Shown here: piece by piece, positions 17,277 through 24,808 of the stretch
Layout of the letters: the number at the start of each line of letters is the position of its first letter
Numbering within the stretch: position 1 is the first letter of the stretch
DNA from: Duganella aceris
GTDB lineage: Bacteria > Pseudomonadota > Gammaproteobacteria > Burkholderiales > Burkholderiaceae_D
Assembly (NCBI RefSeq): GCF_011090165.1
Contig: NZ_JAADJT010000024.1
Coordinates: 1 to 33,881, forward strand
Reading direction: 5' to 3'
Length of the DNA: 33,881 bases
Notes under the pieces: generated by a model
The model's database searches: none
The model's input: only the letters and a program-made list of their open reading frames with translations
What the model was told of the DNA's origin: nothing
Made by a program: the position numbers and the translations under genes

Positions 17277-17377
17277 GATGGTGAGTGTGGTAGCCCTTCG
17301 GCAAACTGTGTTCCATCTCCTTTGGAATGACAAATGGTCAGCAACTTTTGTTCGCGATTGATGGAAGAGGTATAAAA

Positions 17378-18151
17378 ATGCGCGAGATGATATCGCGATC
17401 AATTCATGGCAGGCTGATCTTCAAGTCCGACGTCATTGCGGCGATACCGACAGCGGATGCCGCTGCACGCATTAACAACATCGTGCTCGTACATGGTGCC
17501 TTTGTGGACGGTAGCGGGTGGCAGCAGGTATATCGGATTCTCACGGCCAAAGGCTTCAATGTGAGCGTGGTTCAGAATCCCACGACCTCGTTGGCGGCCG
17601 ATATGGCCGCGACCATGGCCGTCATCGATATGCAGAGTGGTCCTGTAGTGTTGGTTGGTCATTCCTATGGCGGCGTGGTGATCACGGAGGCCGGCAATCA
17701 TCCGAAGGTGTCTCGCTTGGTGTATATCGCGGCGTTCGCCCCGGATAGCGGAGAGTCAGTGCAGAAAATAGGCGCCCACCATCCGGCAGGTGCGCCTATT
17801 CCACCTTTGCTGGCGCCGATCAAAGGCTTTTTAAGGCTGGACAAAGCGAGATTTGCCACCGCATTCGCTGGAGACCTGAACGCGGATCGCGCGGCATTCC
17901 TCGCGAGCGCGCAGCAACCTTTGGGAGTGGATGCCTTCACAGGGGAGGTGACGATCCCTGCCTGGCGGTCTAAGCCGAGCTGGTTTCTCATCGCGACTGA
18001 CGACAGAATGATTCCGCCGGTCTCTCAGCGGGCCATGGCGAGGCGTGCTGGCTCGACTGTGGATCAGGCCGCGGGTAGCCACTGTATTCACGAGTCTCAC
18101 CCAGATACGGTTGCCGGACATATCGAAAAAGCTGCGCAGGCGGGTCACTGA
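17378..18151 (+). CDS. Alpha/beta hydrolase (EstC-like esterase family)
   Basis: About 257 residues. The alpha/beta-hydrolase landmarks are VLVHGAFVDGSGW (oxyanion region, about 36-48), the nucleophile elbow GHSYGG with S96, and the final histidine in GSHCIHESHP (about H235); an acidic residue in ATDDRMIPP completes the triad. The segment VQNPTTSLAADMAAT is typical of a common bacterial esterase family. I chose the ATG at 17378 because GGAAGAGG lies seven bases upstream; an ATG at 17327 would add 17 residues. It is divergent from the large regulator, which probably controls it, and is followed after 57 bp by the uncharacterised gene at 18209. The substrate is unknown. Confidence 0.85.
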   Translation: MREMISRSIHGRLIFKSDVIAAIPTADAAARINNIVLVHGAFVDGSGWQQVYRILTAKGFNVSVVQNPTTSLAADMAATMAVIDMQSGPVVLVGHSYGGVVITEAGNHPKVSRLVYIAAFAPDSGESVQKIGAHHPAGAPIPPLLAPIKGFLRLDKARFATAFAGDLNADRAAFLASAQQPLGVDAFTGEVTIPAWRSKPSWFLIATDDRMIPPVSQRAMARRAGSTVDQAAGSHCIHESHPDTVAGHIEKAAQAGH

Positions 18152-18208
18152 CCCGCATTGCTACTTAAGCGCAATTTCCGTTTTTTAACCACAGCGACAC
18201 CAATTAAT

Positions 18209-18931
18209 ATGATGAATACACTGCTGAACGAAGTCATCGAAGCGCACGGTGGAATCGACCGTTGGAACGGCTTCGATACCATGTCGGCCCACCTTTCGCA
18301 GGGAGGCATTATCTGGCCACTCAAGGGCAAGGGCGGCATGTTGGATGAGGTGGATATCCGGATTAAGTTGCATACGCCGTGGACCTCACATCATCCGTTT
18401 GGCGCACCGGAGCTCCGCACCGCAGTCACCCCGGAGCGCGCAGCCATCGAAAACGTCGATGGCTCCCTGGTTGATGAGCTTTTGAAACCCCGCGCTTCAT
18501 TTGCTGGCCACCAGTTGCCCACGCCCTGGAATGACATGCAACTGGCCTATTTCGTCGGCTATGCGATCTGGAACTATTTCACCATGCCGTTTACGCTGGC
18601 CGGCCCAGGCTTCTCCCTCGCCGAGCTGTCGCCATGGAAGGAAAACGGACAAGTCTGGCGCCGCCTGCAGGTCACTTTCCCGGCCGACCTGGCGACCCAC
18701 AGCCCGGTACAGACTTTCTATTTCTCGGATGATGGTTTGATGCGCCGGCACGATTACGAAGTCGATATCAGCGGCGGTGCGCCAGCAGCGCACTACCTAT
18801 CCGAGCATGTCACCGTTCAGGGCATCACGTTGCCGACCAGGCACATGATCTATGTGCGTGACGCGGACGGCGGTCATCAAGCCGACCCACTCGTTGTATC
18901 GATTGACGTCAGCGCCATCCTGTTCGCTTGA
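18209..18931 (+). CDS. Uncharacterised protein, paralogue of the one at 7890 (copy 2)
   Basis: About 240 residues from the first of two adjacent ATGs (18209 and 18212); the copy at 7890 starts MNSLL, so 18212 may be the true start. An upstream frame to 18158 has no support. It shares with copy 1 the segments EAHGG and RWN, MLDEVDI, YFVGYA.WNY..MPF, ATHSPVQTFYFS, RRHDYEV and TVQGITLPTRHMIYVR. An extra stretch around residues 68-92 (VTPERAAIENVDGS) is shortened in copy 1. No signal peptide, membrane helix or known motif is visible. It lies 57 bp after the alpha/beta hydrolase and 44 bp before iorB, so it may be co-transcribed with one or both. Confidence 0.75.
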   Translation: MMNTLLNEVIEAHGGIDRWNGFDTMSAHLSQGGIIWPLKGKGGMLDEVDIRIKLHTPWTSHHPFGAPELRTAVTPERAAIENVDGSLVDELLKPRASFAGHQLPTPWNDMQLAYFVGYAIWNYFTMPFTLAGPGFSLAELSPWKENGQVWRRLQVTFPADLATHSPVQTFYFSDDGLMRRHDYEVDISGGAPAAHYLSEHVTVQGITLPTRHMIYVRDADGGHQADPLVVSIDVSAILFA

Positions 18932-18975
18932 TCCGATGACCACGCATTCTCATACAACCATCGCAAGGAGCGCGC

Positions 18976-21117
18976 ATGACCGATCGTCGATTATTCCTTA
19001 AAGCCGTGGCGGCCGGGAGCGGCCTGCTGCTGCAAGTCGCCATTCCCGCCGCCCGCGCGCGCGACAGCGTCGCCACCCCGGGCACGGCCTGGGAAGCCAA
19101 CGCGATGGTGCGCATCGCCGGCGACGGCAAGGTCTACATGACCATGCCGTACGTGGAGATGGGCCAGGGCACCTACACCTCGATTCCGATGCTGATCGCC
19201 GAGGAGCTGGAACTCGACCTGAAGGACGTGGTGCTGGAGCACGCCGGCGCCGACGACAAGCGCTACGTGAATCCGGCGCTGGGCTTCCAGGTCACCGGCG
19301 GCTCGACCACCATCCGCGCCGCCTGGCTGCCGATGCGCCAGGCCGGCGCCGCCGCCCGCATCTTGCTGGTGCAAGCCGCCGCCGCATCCTGGCAGGTCGA
19401 CCCGGCGAGCTGCCGCGCCGAGCGCGGCGCGGTGATCCACGCCGCCAGCGGGCGCAAGCTGCGCTACGGCGAGCTGACGGCGGCGGCCGCGAAACTGCCG
19501 CTGCCGGCGCCGGAAGCGATCGTGCTGAAACAGCCCAAGGACTTCCGCCTGATCGGCAAGGCCGCGCGCCGCCTCGATACGCCGGGCAAGCTGAACGGCA
19601 CCGCCCAGTACGGCATCGACGTCCAGCTGCCGGGCATGAAGGTGGCGGCGCTGGCCATCAGCCCGGCCTACGGCGGCCGCCTGCTCGGCCTGGACGACGC
19701 GGCGGCGCTGAAGGTGCCGGGGGTGCGCCAGGTGGTGCGGCTGGACGACTGCGCCGCCGTGGTGGCCGACAACTACGGCGCGGCGCAGAAGGGCTTGGCG
19801 CTGCTGGCGCCGCGCTGGGACGACGGCCCGAACGCCAAGCTGTCCACCGCCGACATCGTGGCCGACATGGCGCGCGCCGCGCAACAGGGCGCCGCCAAGG
19901 TGCGCAGCGACGGCGCGCCGGAGCAGGCCTTCGCCAAGGCCAGCCGGGTGCTGGAGGCGACCTACGAGCTGCCCTTCCTGGCGCACGCGCCGATGGAGCC
20001 GATGAACTGCACCGTGCATGTGCAAGCGGACCGCTGCGACGTCTGGACCGGCACCCAAGTCATCACCCGCGCCCGCGCGGCGGCGGCCAAGGTGACCGGC
20101 CTGCCGGAAGAGAACGTCACCGTGCATAACTTCCTGCTCGGCGGCGGCTTCGGCCGGCGGCTGGAGATCGACGGCGTCGAGCGCGCGGTGCGCATCGCGC
20201 GCGAAGTCAAGCATCCGGTCAAGGTGATCTGGAGCCGCGAGGAAGACATCCAGCACGATATGTATCGCCCGTATTTTTACGATCGGGTGCGCGCCGGCCT
20301 GGACGAGCAGGGCGCGCCGCTGGCCTGGTCGCATCACCTGACCGGTTCCTCGGTGCTGGGGCGCTTTTTGCCGCCGGCCTTCAACAACGGTTTCGACCCG
20401 GAGACGGTCGACGGCGCCGACGCGCCGCCGTACGACTTCCAGGCGATCAAGGTCGACTACACCCGCCACGAACCGCCGCAGATTCCCACCGCCTTCTGGC
20501 GCGGCGTCGGCCCCAGCCACAACGTGTTCGTGGTCGAGAGCTTCATCGACGAGCTGGCCGCCGCCGCCAAGGCCGATCCGCTGCAATACCGGCTGGCGCT
20601 GCTGAAGAAAAATCCACGCGCCGAGCAGGTGCTGAAACTGGTCGCGCAGAAAGCCAACTGGCGGGGGCCGCGCAACGGCGCCATCGGTCGCGGCCTGGCG
20701 GTGCAGTTCGCCTTCGGCACCTATATGGCGATGGTGGTGGACGCCCAGGTGGAAGAGGGCGAGGTGCGGGTCAAGCGCGTGGTGTGCGCGCTCGATTGCG
20801 GCGTCGTGGTCAACCCGGATACGGTGCGGGCCCAGGTCGAAGGCGCCGTGGTGTTCGGCATCTCCGGCGCGCTGTGGGGCGAGATCACGTTCAACAACGG
20901 GCGCGTCGAGCAGAGCAACTTCCACGATTACCGCGTGCTGCGCATGCACGAGACGCCGCCGATCGAAACCCACATCGTCGCCAGCAACGAAGCGCCCGGC
21001 GGCATGGGCGAACCCGGCACGGCGGCGCTGATGCCGGCGCTGGCCAACGCCATCCACGCCGCCACCGGCCAACGCATCCGCAAGCTGCCGATCGCCAAGG
21101 CGCTGCAAGCAACCTGA
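18976..21117 (+). CDS. iorB: Molybdopterin-dependent oxidoreductase large subunit (isoquinoline 1-oxidoreductase beta/aldehyde oxidase type), Tat-exported
   Basis: 713 residues. The N-terminus is a twin-arginine signal (DRRLFLKAVAAG) with cleavage expected near residue 29. The xanthine dehydrogenase-family molybdenum domain follows: YVEMGQGTYTSIP (about 59-71), the molybdopterin-contacting GGGFGRR (about 389) and RGVGPSHNVFVVESFIDELA. The catalytic glutamate is in GMGEPGTAAL (E679). This is the IorB-like branch, which carries the Mo-MCD cofactor and hydroxylates N-heterocycles or oxidises aldehydes in the periplasm. It is followed by the iron-sulfur subunit and a cytochrome c. The whole block is markedly GC-rich: I count 47 G/C in the 60 bases 19321-19380. 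The physiological substrate is not readable. Confidence 0.88.
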   Translation: MTDRRLFLKAVAAGSGLLLQVAIPAARARDSVATPGTAWEANAMVRIAGDGKVYMTMPYVEMGQGTYTSIPMLIAEELELDLKDVVLEHAGADDKRYVNPALGFQVTGGSTTIRAAWLPMRQAGAAARILLVQAAAASWQVDPASCRAERGAVIHAASGRKLRYGELTAAAAKLPLPAPEAIVLKQPKDFRLIGKAARRLDTPGKLNGTAQYGIDVQLPGMKVAALAISPAYGGRLLGLDDAAALKVPGVRQVVRLDDCAAVVADNYGAAQKGLALLAPRWDDGPNAKLSTADIVADMARAAQQGAAKVRSDGAPEQAFAKASRVLEATYELPFLAHAPMEPMNCTVHVQADRCDVWTGTQVITRARAAAAKVTGLPEENVTVHNFLLGGGFGRRLEIDGVERAVRIAREVKHPVKVIWSREEDIQHDMYRPYFYDRVRAGLDEQGAPLAWSHHLTGSSVLGRFLPPAFNNGFDPETVDGADAPPYDFQAIKVDYTRHEPPQIPTAFWRGVGPSHNVFVVESFIDELAAAAKADPLQYRLALLKKNPRAEQVLKLVAQKANWRGPRNGAIGRGLAVQFAFGTYMAMVVDAQVEEGEVRVKRVVCALDCGVVVNPDTVRAQVEGAVVFGISGALWGEITFNNGRVEQSNFHDYRVLRMHETPPIETHIVASNEAPGGMGEPGTAALMPALANAIHAATGQRIRKLPIAKALQAT

Positions 21118-21128
21118 CAGGAACCACG

Positions 21129-21584
21129 ATGACTACTTTGAATATCAACGGCAAGAGCATGGCGGTCGAGGCCGAGGCCGATACCCCGCTGCTGTGGGTG
21201 TTGCGCGACGAGCTGCACATGTCCGGCACCAAGTTCGGCTGCGGCATGGCGCTGTGCGGCGCCTGCACCATCCATATCGACGGCCAGCCGACGCGCGCCT
21301 GCGTGATGCCGGTGTCGGCGGCGGTCGGCAAGAAGATCACCACCATCGAAGCGATCGGCGCCACGCCGGTCGGCAAGCGGGTGGCGCAGGCCTGGGCCGA
21401 GATCGACGTGCCGCAGTGCGGCTACTGCCAGTCGGGCCAGATCATGGCCGCGACCGCGCTGCTGCGCGCGATCCCCAAGCCCACCGACAAGGATATCGAC
21501 CAGGCCATGTCCGGCAACATCTGCCGCTGCGGCACGTATCCGCGCATCCGCGCCGCCATCCACAAAGCGGCGGGGCAGGCATGA
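21129..21584 (+). CDS. iorA: (2Fe-2S) subunit of the molybdenum hydroxylase (isoquinoline 1-oxidoreductase alpha type)
   Basis: 151 residues with both iron-sulfur clusters. The plant-type ferredoxin site has C38, C43, C46 and C58 (GCGMALCGAC and RAC). The helical second site has C97, C100, C132 and C134 (CGYCQSGQ and CRCG). This is the usual size and layout of the small subunit of IorAB and CoxS-like proteins. It passes electrons from the molybdenum subunit to the cytochrome encoded next. It has no signal sequence and is probably carried out with the Tat-tagged large subunit. It starts 11 bp after iorB and overlaps the cytochrome gene by four bases (ATGA), so the three genes form an operon. 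Confidence 0.9.
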   Translation: MTTLNINGKSMAVEAEADTPLLWVLRDELHMSGTKFGCGMALCGACTIHIDGQPTRACVMPVSAAVGKKITTIEAIGATPVGKRVAQAWAEIDVPQCGYCQSGQIMAATALLRAIPKPTDKDIDQAMSGNICRCGTYPRIRAAIHKAAGQA

Positions 21585-22120
21585 TGCGGCGGATGATCTT
21601 GCTGCTGTGTGCCGGCCTGGCCGGCTTGGCGCACGCCGCCCCCGAGAAAGGCGATCCCGCCCTGTTCGACCCGGTCGCCAGCGTGGTGATGACGCCGCGC
21701 TGCGTGAACTGCCATCAGGCCGACGCGCCGCGCCAGAAAGATTTCGCGGTGATCCATGCGCAGCAGGTGGTGCGCGGCAAGGATGGCCACGGCTCGGCGG
21801 TGCTGCAATGCGCCGCCTGCCACCAGGCCGGCAACACCGCGCAAGGCAAGGTGCCCGGCGCGCCGAACTGGCATCTGGCGCCGCTCAGCATGCGCTGGCA
21901 AGGGCTGGACAAGAAGGGCGTGTGCCGGCAGATGCGCGACCCGGCCCGCAACGGCAATCGCAAAACCGGCGAACAGGTGATCGAGCACATGAAAACCGAT
22001 CCGCTGGTGCTGTGGGCCTGGAACCCCGGCGCCAACCGCACCCAACCGCCGATGTCGCACGAGGCCTTTGTCGAGGTGCTGGAGAAGTGGGCGGCGGCAG
22101 GCATGCCGTGCCCGAGATAA
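21581..22120 (+). CDS. Secreted diheme c-type cytochrome, electron acceptor of IorAB
   Basis: 179 residues with a signal peptide ending near AHAA (residue 20) and two haem c motifs, CVNCH (41-45) and CAACH (77-81). Methionines and histidines that could serve as distal ligands follow (MSMRW-like segment and MSHEAF). It is shorter than the usual three-haem gluconate-dehydrogenase-type partner of IorAB enzymes and may be a special small acceptor. The ATG at 21581 overlaps the iorA stop codon (ATGA), showing translational coupling. It converges with the SDR gene at 22211. The role as electron acceptor is inferred from this operon position. Confidence 0.82.
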   Translation: MMRRMILLLCAGLAGLAHAAPEKGDPALFDPVASVVMTPRCVNCHQADAPRQKDFAVIHAQQVVRGKDGHGSAVLQCAACHQAGNTAQGKVPGAPNWHLAPLSMRWQGLDKKGVCRQMRDPARNGNRKTGEQVIEHMKTDPLVLWAWNPGANRTQPPMSHEAFVEVLEKWAAAGMPCPR

Positions 22121-22210
22121 CTGTAGCGCGCATTCAGAGCAATGCAGCCCTGAGGGTTTGCGGAGCGTGGCCGCCGCGTATCGATATCCCGGGAACGGCG
22201 ATATGCAGTA

Positions 22211-23056
22211 TTAGCTATCCGCCGCGAAATCGGTGGAGAGAGCTAGTTCCTTCTGCGCTTCCAACGCGGCGAGGCGGGCGCTAAGCTGGCGGTGCATCGT
22301 GGCATAGGCGTCGCTCCCCAAGGCCAGCCTCTGTGGCGCTGGATGTTGGTCGACGCTTGCGATCATCAACGCAGTCATCTTTGCCGGATCGCCAATCGGT
22401 ATGCTGGTGCCTTCTTCGATCATGCGCCGCGCCATGCTGGCCGGTGATGTGTCGTATGCTTCGATTCTCGGTGCAAGTTGTGAACTGCCATAGCGGAAGG
22501 CCGTTCGCGCCCCACCAGGTTCGACCAAAGTGCAGCCGATATTGAATGTGGCTACCTCCTGTCCCACCGCATCAATGAAACCTTCAATCCCCCATTTGCT
22601 CGCATGGTATGCGGAGGCGCCCGGAAACGCAGCCTGTCCACCCACCGACGATAGTTGGAGGATGCGACCCGCTTGCTGACGTCGGAAATGGGGAAGCACG
22701 GCGCGAACTAACTGCATGGAACCAATAAGGTTGGTATCCATTTGATGGACGAGCTGCTCATCGCTTATCTCTTCTGCGGCACCGAACAGGCCGTAACCTG
22801 CATTGCTGACCAAAACTTCGATGCGACCCAATTGCTGGAACGCCTGGTCGACAACGCGACGGATCGCGGCCGAGTCGGTCACGTCGAGTTCTGCCAGCCA
22901 AAGGAGATCGGCATAGCGCGTCTTCAACTCTGTCATCGCCGATAGGTCCCGTGCGGTACCCGCGACGCGATCGCCGCGCGCCAGCAATTGCTCCGTCATG
23001 CTCCGGCCGAAACCGCTGTTGACCCCGGTAATGAACCAAGTTCGTTGTTGTGTCAT
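22211..23056 (-). CDS. Short-chain dehydrogenase/reductase (SDR-1)
   Basis: About 281 residues of classical SDR. The nucleotide-binding motif is TGVNSGFG (10-17), followed by SNAGYG (about 84-89), the serine in LSSVGG (136-137) and the catalytic pair Y150 and K154 in YHASK. The arginines near VAGTARD suggest NADP preference, as is usual in this subfamily of oxidoreductases. A long upstream extension to 23290 is not SDR-like; AAGGAG seven bases before the ATG at 23056 fixes the start. It is divergent from an AraC-type regulator, with a 14-bp palindrome between them, and is the likely target of that regulator. Confidence 0.88.
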   Translation of the reverse strand: MTQQRTWFITGVNSGFGRSMTEQLLARGDRVAGTARDLSAMTELKTRYADLLWLAELDVTDSAAIRRVVDQAFQQLGRIEVLVSNAGYGLFGAAEEISDEQLVHQMDTNLIGSMQLVRAVLPHFRRQQAGRILQLSSVGGQAAFPGASAYHASKWGIEGFIDAVGQEVATFNIGCTLVEPGGARTAFRYGSSQLAPRIEAYDTSPASMARRMIEEGTSIPIGDPAKMTALMIASVDQHPAPQRLALGSDAYATMHRQLSARLAALEAQKELALSTDFAADS

Positions 23057-23111
23057 TTTCATGCTCCTTAGGAAGGCTCTACAAGAACAGTCAGGATAAC
23101 AATCGGGCCTC

Positions 23112-23125
23112 AGCATTTGAATGCT
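23112..23125. promoter_or_regulatory. 14-bp palindrome between SDR-1 and the AraC gene
   Basis: AGCATT (23112-23117) and AATGCT (23120-23125) are perfect arms around TG, in the 85-bp divergent region, 17 bp before the AraC-type start. It may be an operator for autoregulation and SDR-1 control. Confidence 0.35.
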
Positions 23126-23141
23126 TGCTTGTCCATGATTT

Positions 23142-24074
23142 ATGCGTGAAAATCTGAAAATGCACTTAGATCCCTTCTCCGACCTCTTGAAGCTAATCGA
23201 TGCGCGATCCATTATGTCCGGCGGGCTGGTGGCCGGCGGCGCGTGGGCCATTGCATTTCCACCTACCCAGCGCATCAAGTTCTGGGGCATAGTACGAGGT
23301 CATTGCTGGCTGGTGGTTGAGGGTGACAGCGAGGCGATCGCCGTCGCACCGGGAGATGTGTTTCTATTGCGCGCGCCACGTTCGCATGTGTTGGCTAGCG
23401 ACCTCGCCATCCGTCCTTCTGAATTGGCGGACGTGCTTGAAGGGCGGCAGGGTGCAATCGCTAGTCATGGCGAGGGCGATGAGTTTTTTATGATCGGCGG
23501 TAAAGTTGAACTGTCTGATGATCGGGGGCAGTTGCTGCTCGAAGGCTTGCCTGACTTGATACATATTCGCGCCGCGTCGCGTCATGCACCCTCGCTGCGC
23601 TGGTTGTTGGAGCAACTAGTTCGCGAACGTGACGATAACTTGCCAGGTGTCGTCGCAGCTTCATCACAGCTCGCGCATTTGATGTTCATCCAAATCCTGC
23701 GCGCGCATTTTGAGGATGCCGAACCGATCGCCAGCGGCAGGCTCCGGGCCATCGGTGACAAGCGGTTGGCGCCCGCGCTGCAATTGATGCACGGCGATCC
23801 AGCGCGCGCCTGGCAGCTTGGCGAGCTGGCGAAGGCGGCCGCTATGTCACGCGCAACCTTTTCATCGTACTTCAAGGCGGTTGCCGGCATCTCGCCGATG
23901 GCCTATTTGACCGAATGGCGGATGCGGCTTGCGGAACGCACACTGCAGGATGGCCGCAGTTCCGTGGGCGTTGTCGCGGCGTCGCTCGGCTACGCCTCCG
24001 ACAGCGCCTTCAGTAACGCATTCAAGCGTGTGACCGGCCGATCTCCCAGAGAGTACCAGCGGGATCAGCGCTAA
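23142..24074 (+). CDS. AraC-family regulator with N-terminal cupin domain
   Basis: 310 residues. The N-terminal half (about 1-190) is a cupin-type sensor of the AraC/cupin_6 kind (DPFSDLLKLIDARS, FWGIVRGHCWLVVEG and VAPGDVFLLR). The C-terminal hundred residues carry the two AraC helix-turn-helices (LAKAAAMSRATFSSYFKAV and VGVVAASLGYASDSAFSNAF) and end with the RSPREYQ signature. Regulators of this type commonly control an adjacent, divergent oxidoreductase gene; here that is SDR-1. An ATG at 23160 is a possible alternative start; neither has a clear ribosome site. It converges with the nitroreductase gene. Confidence 0.9.
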   Translation: MRENLKMHLDPFSDLLKLIDARSIMSGGLVAGGAWAIAFPPTQRIKFWGIVRGHCWLVVEGDSEAIAVAPGDVFLLRAPRSHVLASDLAIRPSELADVLEGRQGAIASHGEGDEFFMIGGKVELSDDRGQLLLEGLPDLIHIRAASRHAPSLRWLLEQLVRERDDNLPGVVAASSQLAHLMFIQILRAHFEDAEPIASGRLRAIGDKRLAPALQLMHGDPARAWQLGELAKAAAMSRATFSSYFKAVAGISPMAYLTEWRMRLAERTLQDGRSSVGVVAASLGYASDSAFSNAFKRVTGRSPREYQRDQR

Positions 24075-24099
24075 GCCACTAGTCTTCTCGAGACCATAC

Positions 24100-24753
24100 T
24101 CAGATATCGGTGAATAAGGTCTCCTTGGATAACCTCGACTTCGGCAATTTGGCATTGAAGTCGTCGCCACCGCTGTAACCCAATGAAACGATCACGGTTG
24201 CGGTCAGCCCCTGTTCGTTCAGGCCCAGCTCGTGCTCGAGCACCTTGCTGTCGAAGCCTTCCATCGGCGTCGCGTCCACTTCCAGGGCGGCCGCCCCCAA
24301 CAGCAGCGTGCCAAGCGCCAGGTAGGTTTGTTTCTCATACCAGTGCTGCAAGTCCTTGCGCTCGTAACGATGGATGTTGGTATACGATGCGCGCGAGGTG
24401 GCTTGCGACACCTTCGCCCGTTCATCGGCGAAGCGACCATCACTGACTTCCTGAGCCAACACGGCTGCGTCGTGTCCCGCATCCGTCGCTGCCATTGTGG
24501 TCAGGACGATCACATGCGAGGCTTCGCGGATCTTGCGCGAGTTGTATTGATAGTCCCCGTCGGTAGACTGCGCGACCCTTTCCTTGCCCTCCTGCGTGGA
24601 GGCGATGAAGAAATGCCAGGGCTGGGAATTGACGGACGACGGGGCGAGGCGCAGCAGTTCCCTGATGCGTTCGAAGACGGCATCAGGTATCCGCCGTTGT
24701 TGGTCGAACGACTTGACGGTGTGGCGTTTTGCCGCGATGTGTACGATATCCAT
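24100..24753 (-). CDS. nfsB: Oxygen-insensitive NAD(P)H nitroreductase, NfsB-like
   Basis: 217 residues, the standard length for NfsB. KRHTVKSFD near the N-terminus and LAPSSVNSQPWHFFIAS (about 36-52) are the FMN-contacting regions of this family, and EGFD with LPKSRL at the C-terminus also match. The enzyme reduces nitroaromatics and quinones by two electrons with FMN, in the cytoplasm. It lies 55 bp after the MRJP-like gene on the same strand and is probably its operon partner. Control by the divergent LysR-4 is likely. The close match to NfsB makes the symbol reasonable, although the native substrate may be different. Confidence 0.85.
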   Translation of the reverse strand: MDIVHIAAKRHTVKSFDQQRRIPDAVFERIRELLRLAPSSVNSQPWHFFIASTQEGKERVAQSTDGDYQYNSRKIREASHVIVLTTMAATDAGHDAAVLAQEVSDGRFADERAKVSQATSRASYTNIHRYERKDLQHWYEKQTYLALGTLLLGAAALEVDATPMEGFDSKVLEHELGLNEQGLTATVIVSLGYSGGDDFNAKLPKSRLSKETLFTDI

Positions 24754-24808
24754 GGTGTATTTTTTCGGAAGTAAGTGTGATGATTGATTGAAGACGCGAG
24801 CTTGATGG

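Larger units (their letters stand above)
17037..17377. promoter_or_regulatory. AT-rich divergent regulatory region between the large regulator and the hydrolase
   Basis: No gene is visible apart from a possible longer start of the hydrolase (ATG at 17327). About 250 bases are strongly AT-rich: I count 19 G/C in the 60 bases 17161-17220, against well over half in the neighbouring genes. It contains two perfect palindromes, TTAATAATATTATTAA at 17226-17241 and ACCCATATGGGT at 17265-17276. Promoters for both flanking genes must lie here. The composition would suit a xenogeneic-silencer target, which is inference. Confidence 0.55.

Noticed and set aside
18991..21108. A 705-codon open frame on the minus strand opposite iorB
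   Set aside because: It is an antisense shadow of a very GC-rich gene, is rich in His, Arg, Gly and Ala, and shows no family pattern, while the plus strand encodes an unmistakable molybdenum hydroxylase.
20784..21128. Upstream extension of the iorA frame into iorB
   Set aside because: The added residues are low-complexity arginine-rich shadow sequence; the ferredoxin-type domain begins at the ATG at 21129.
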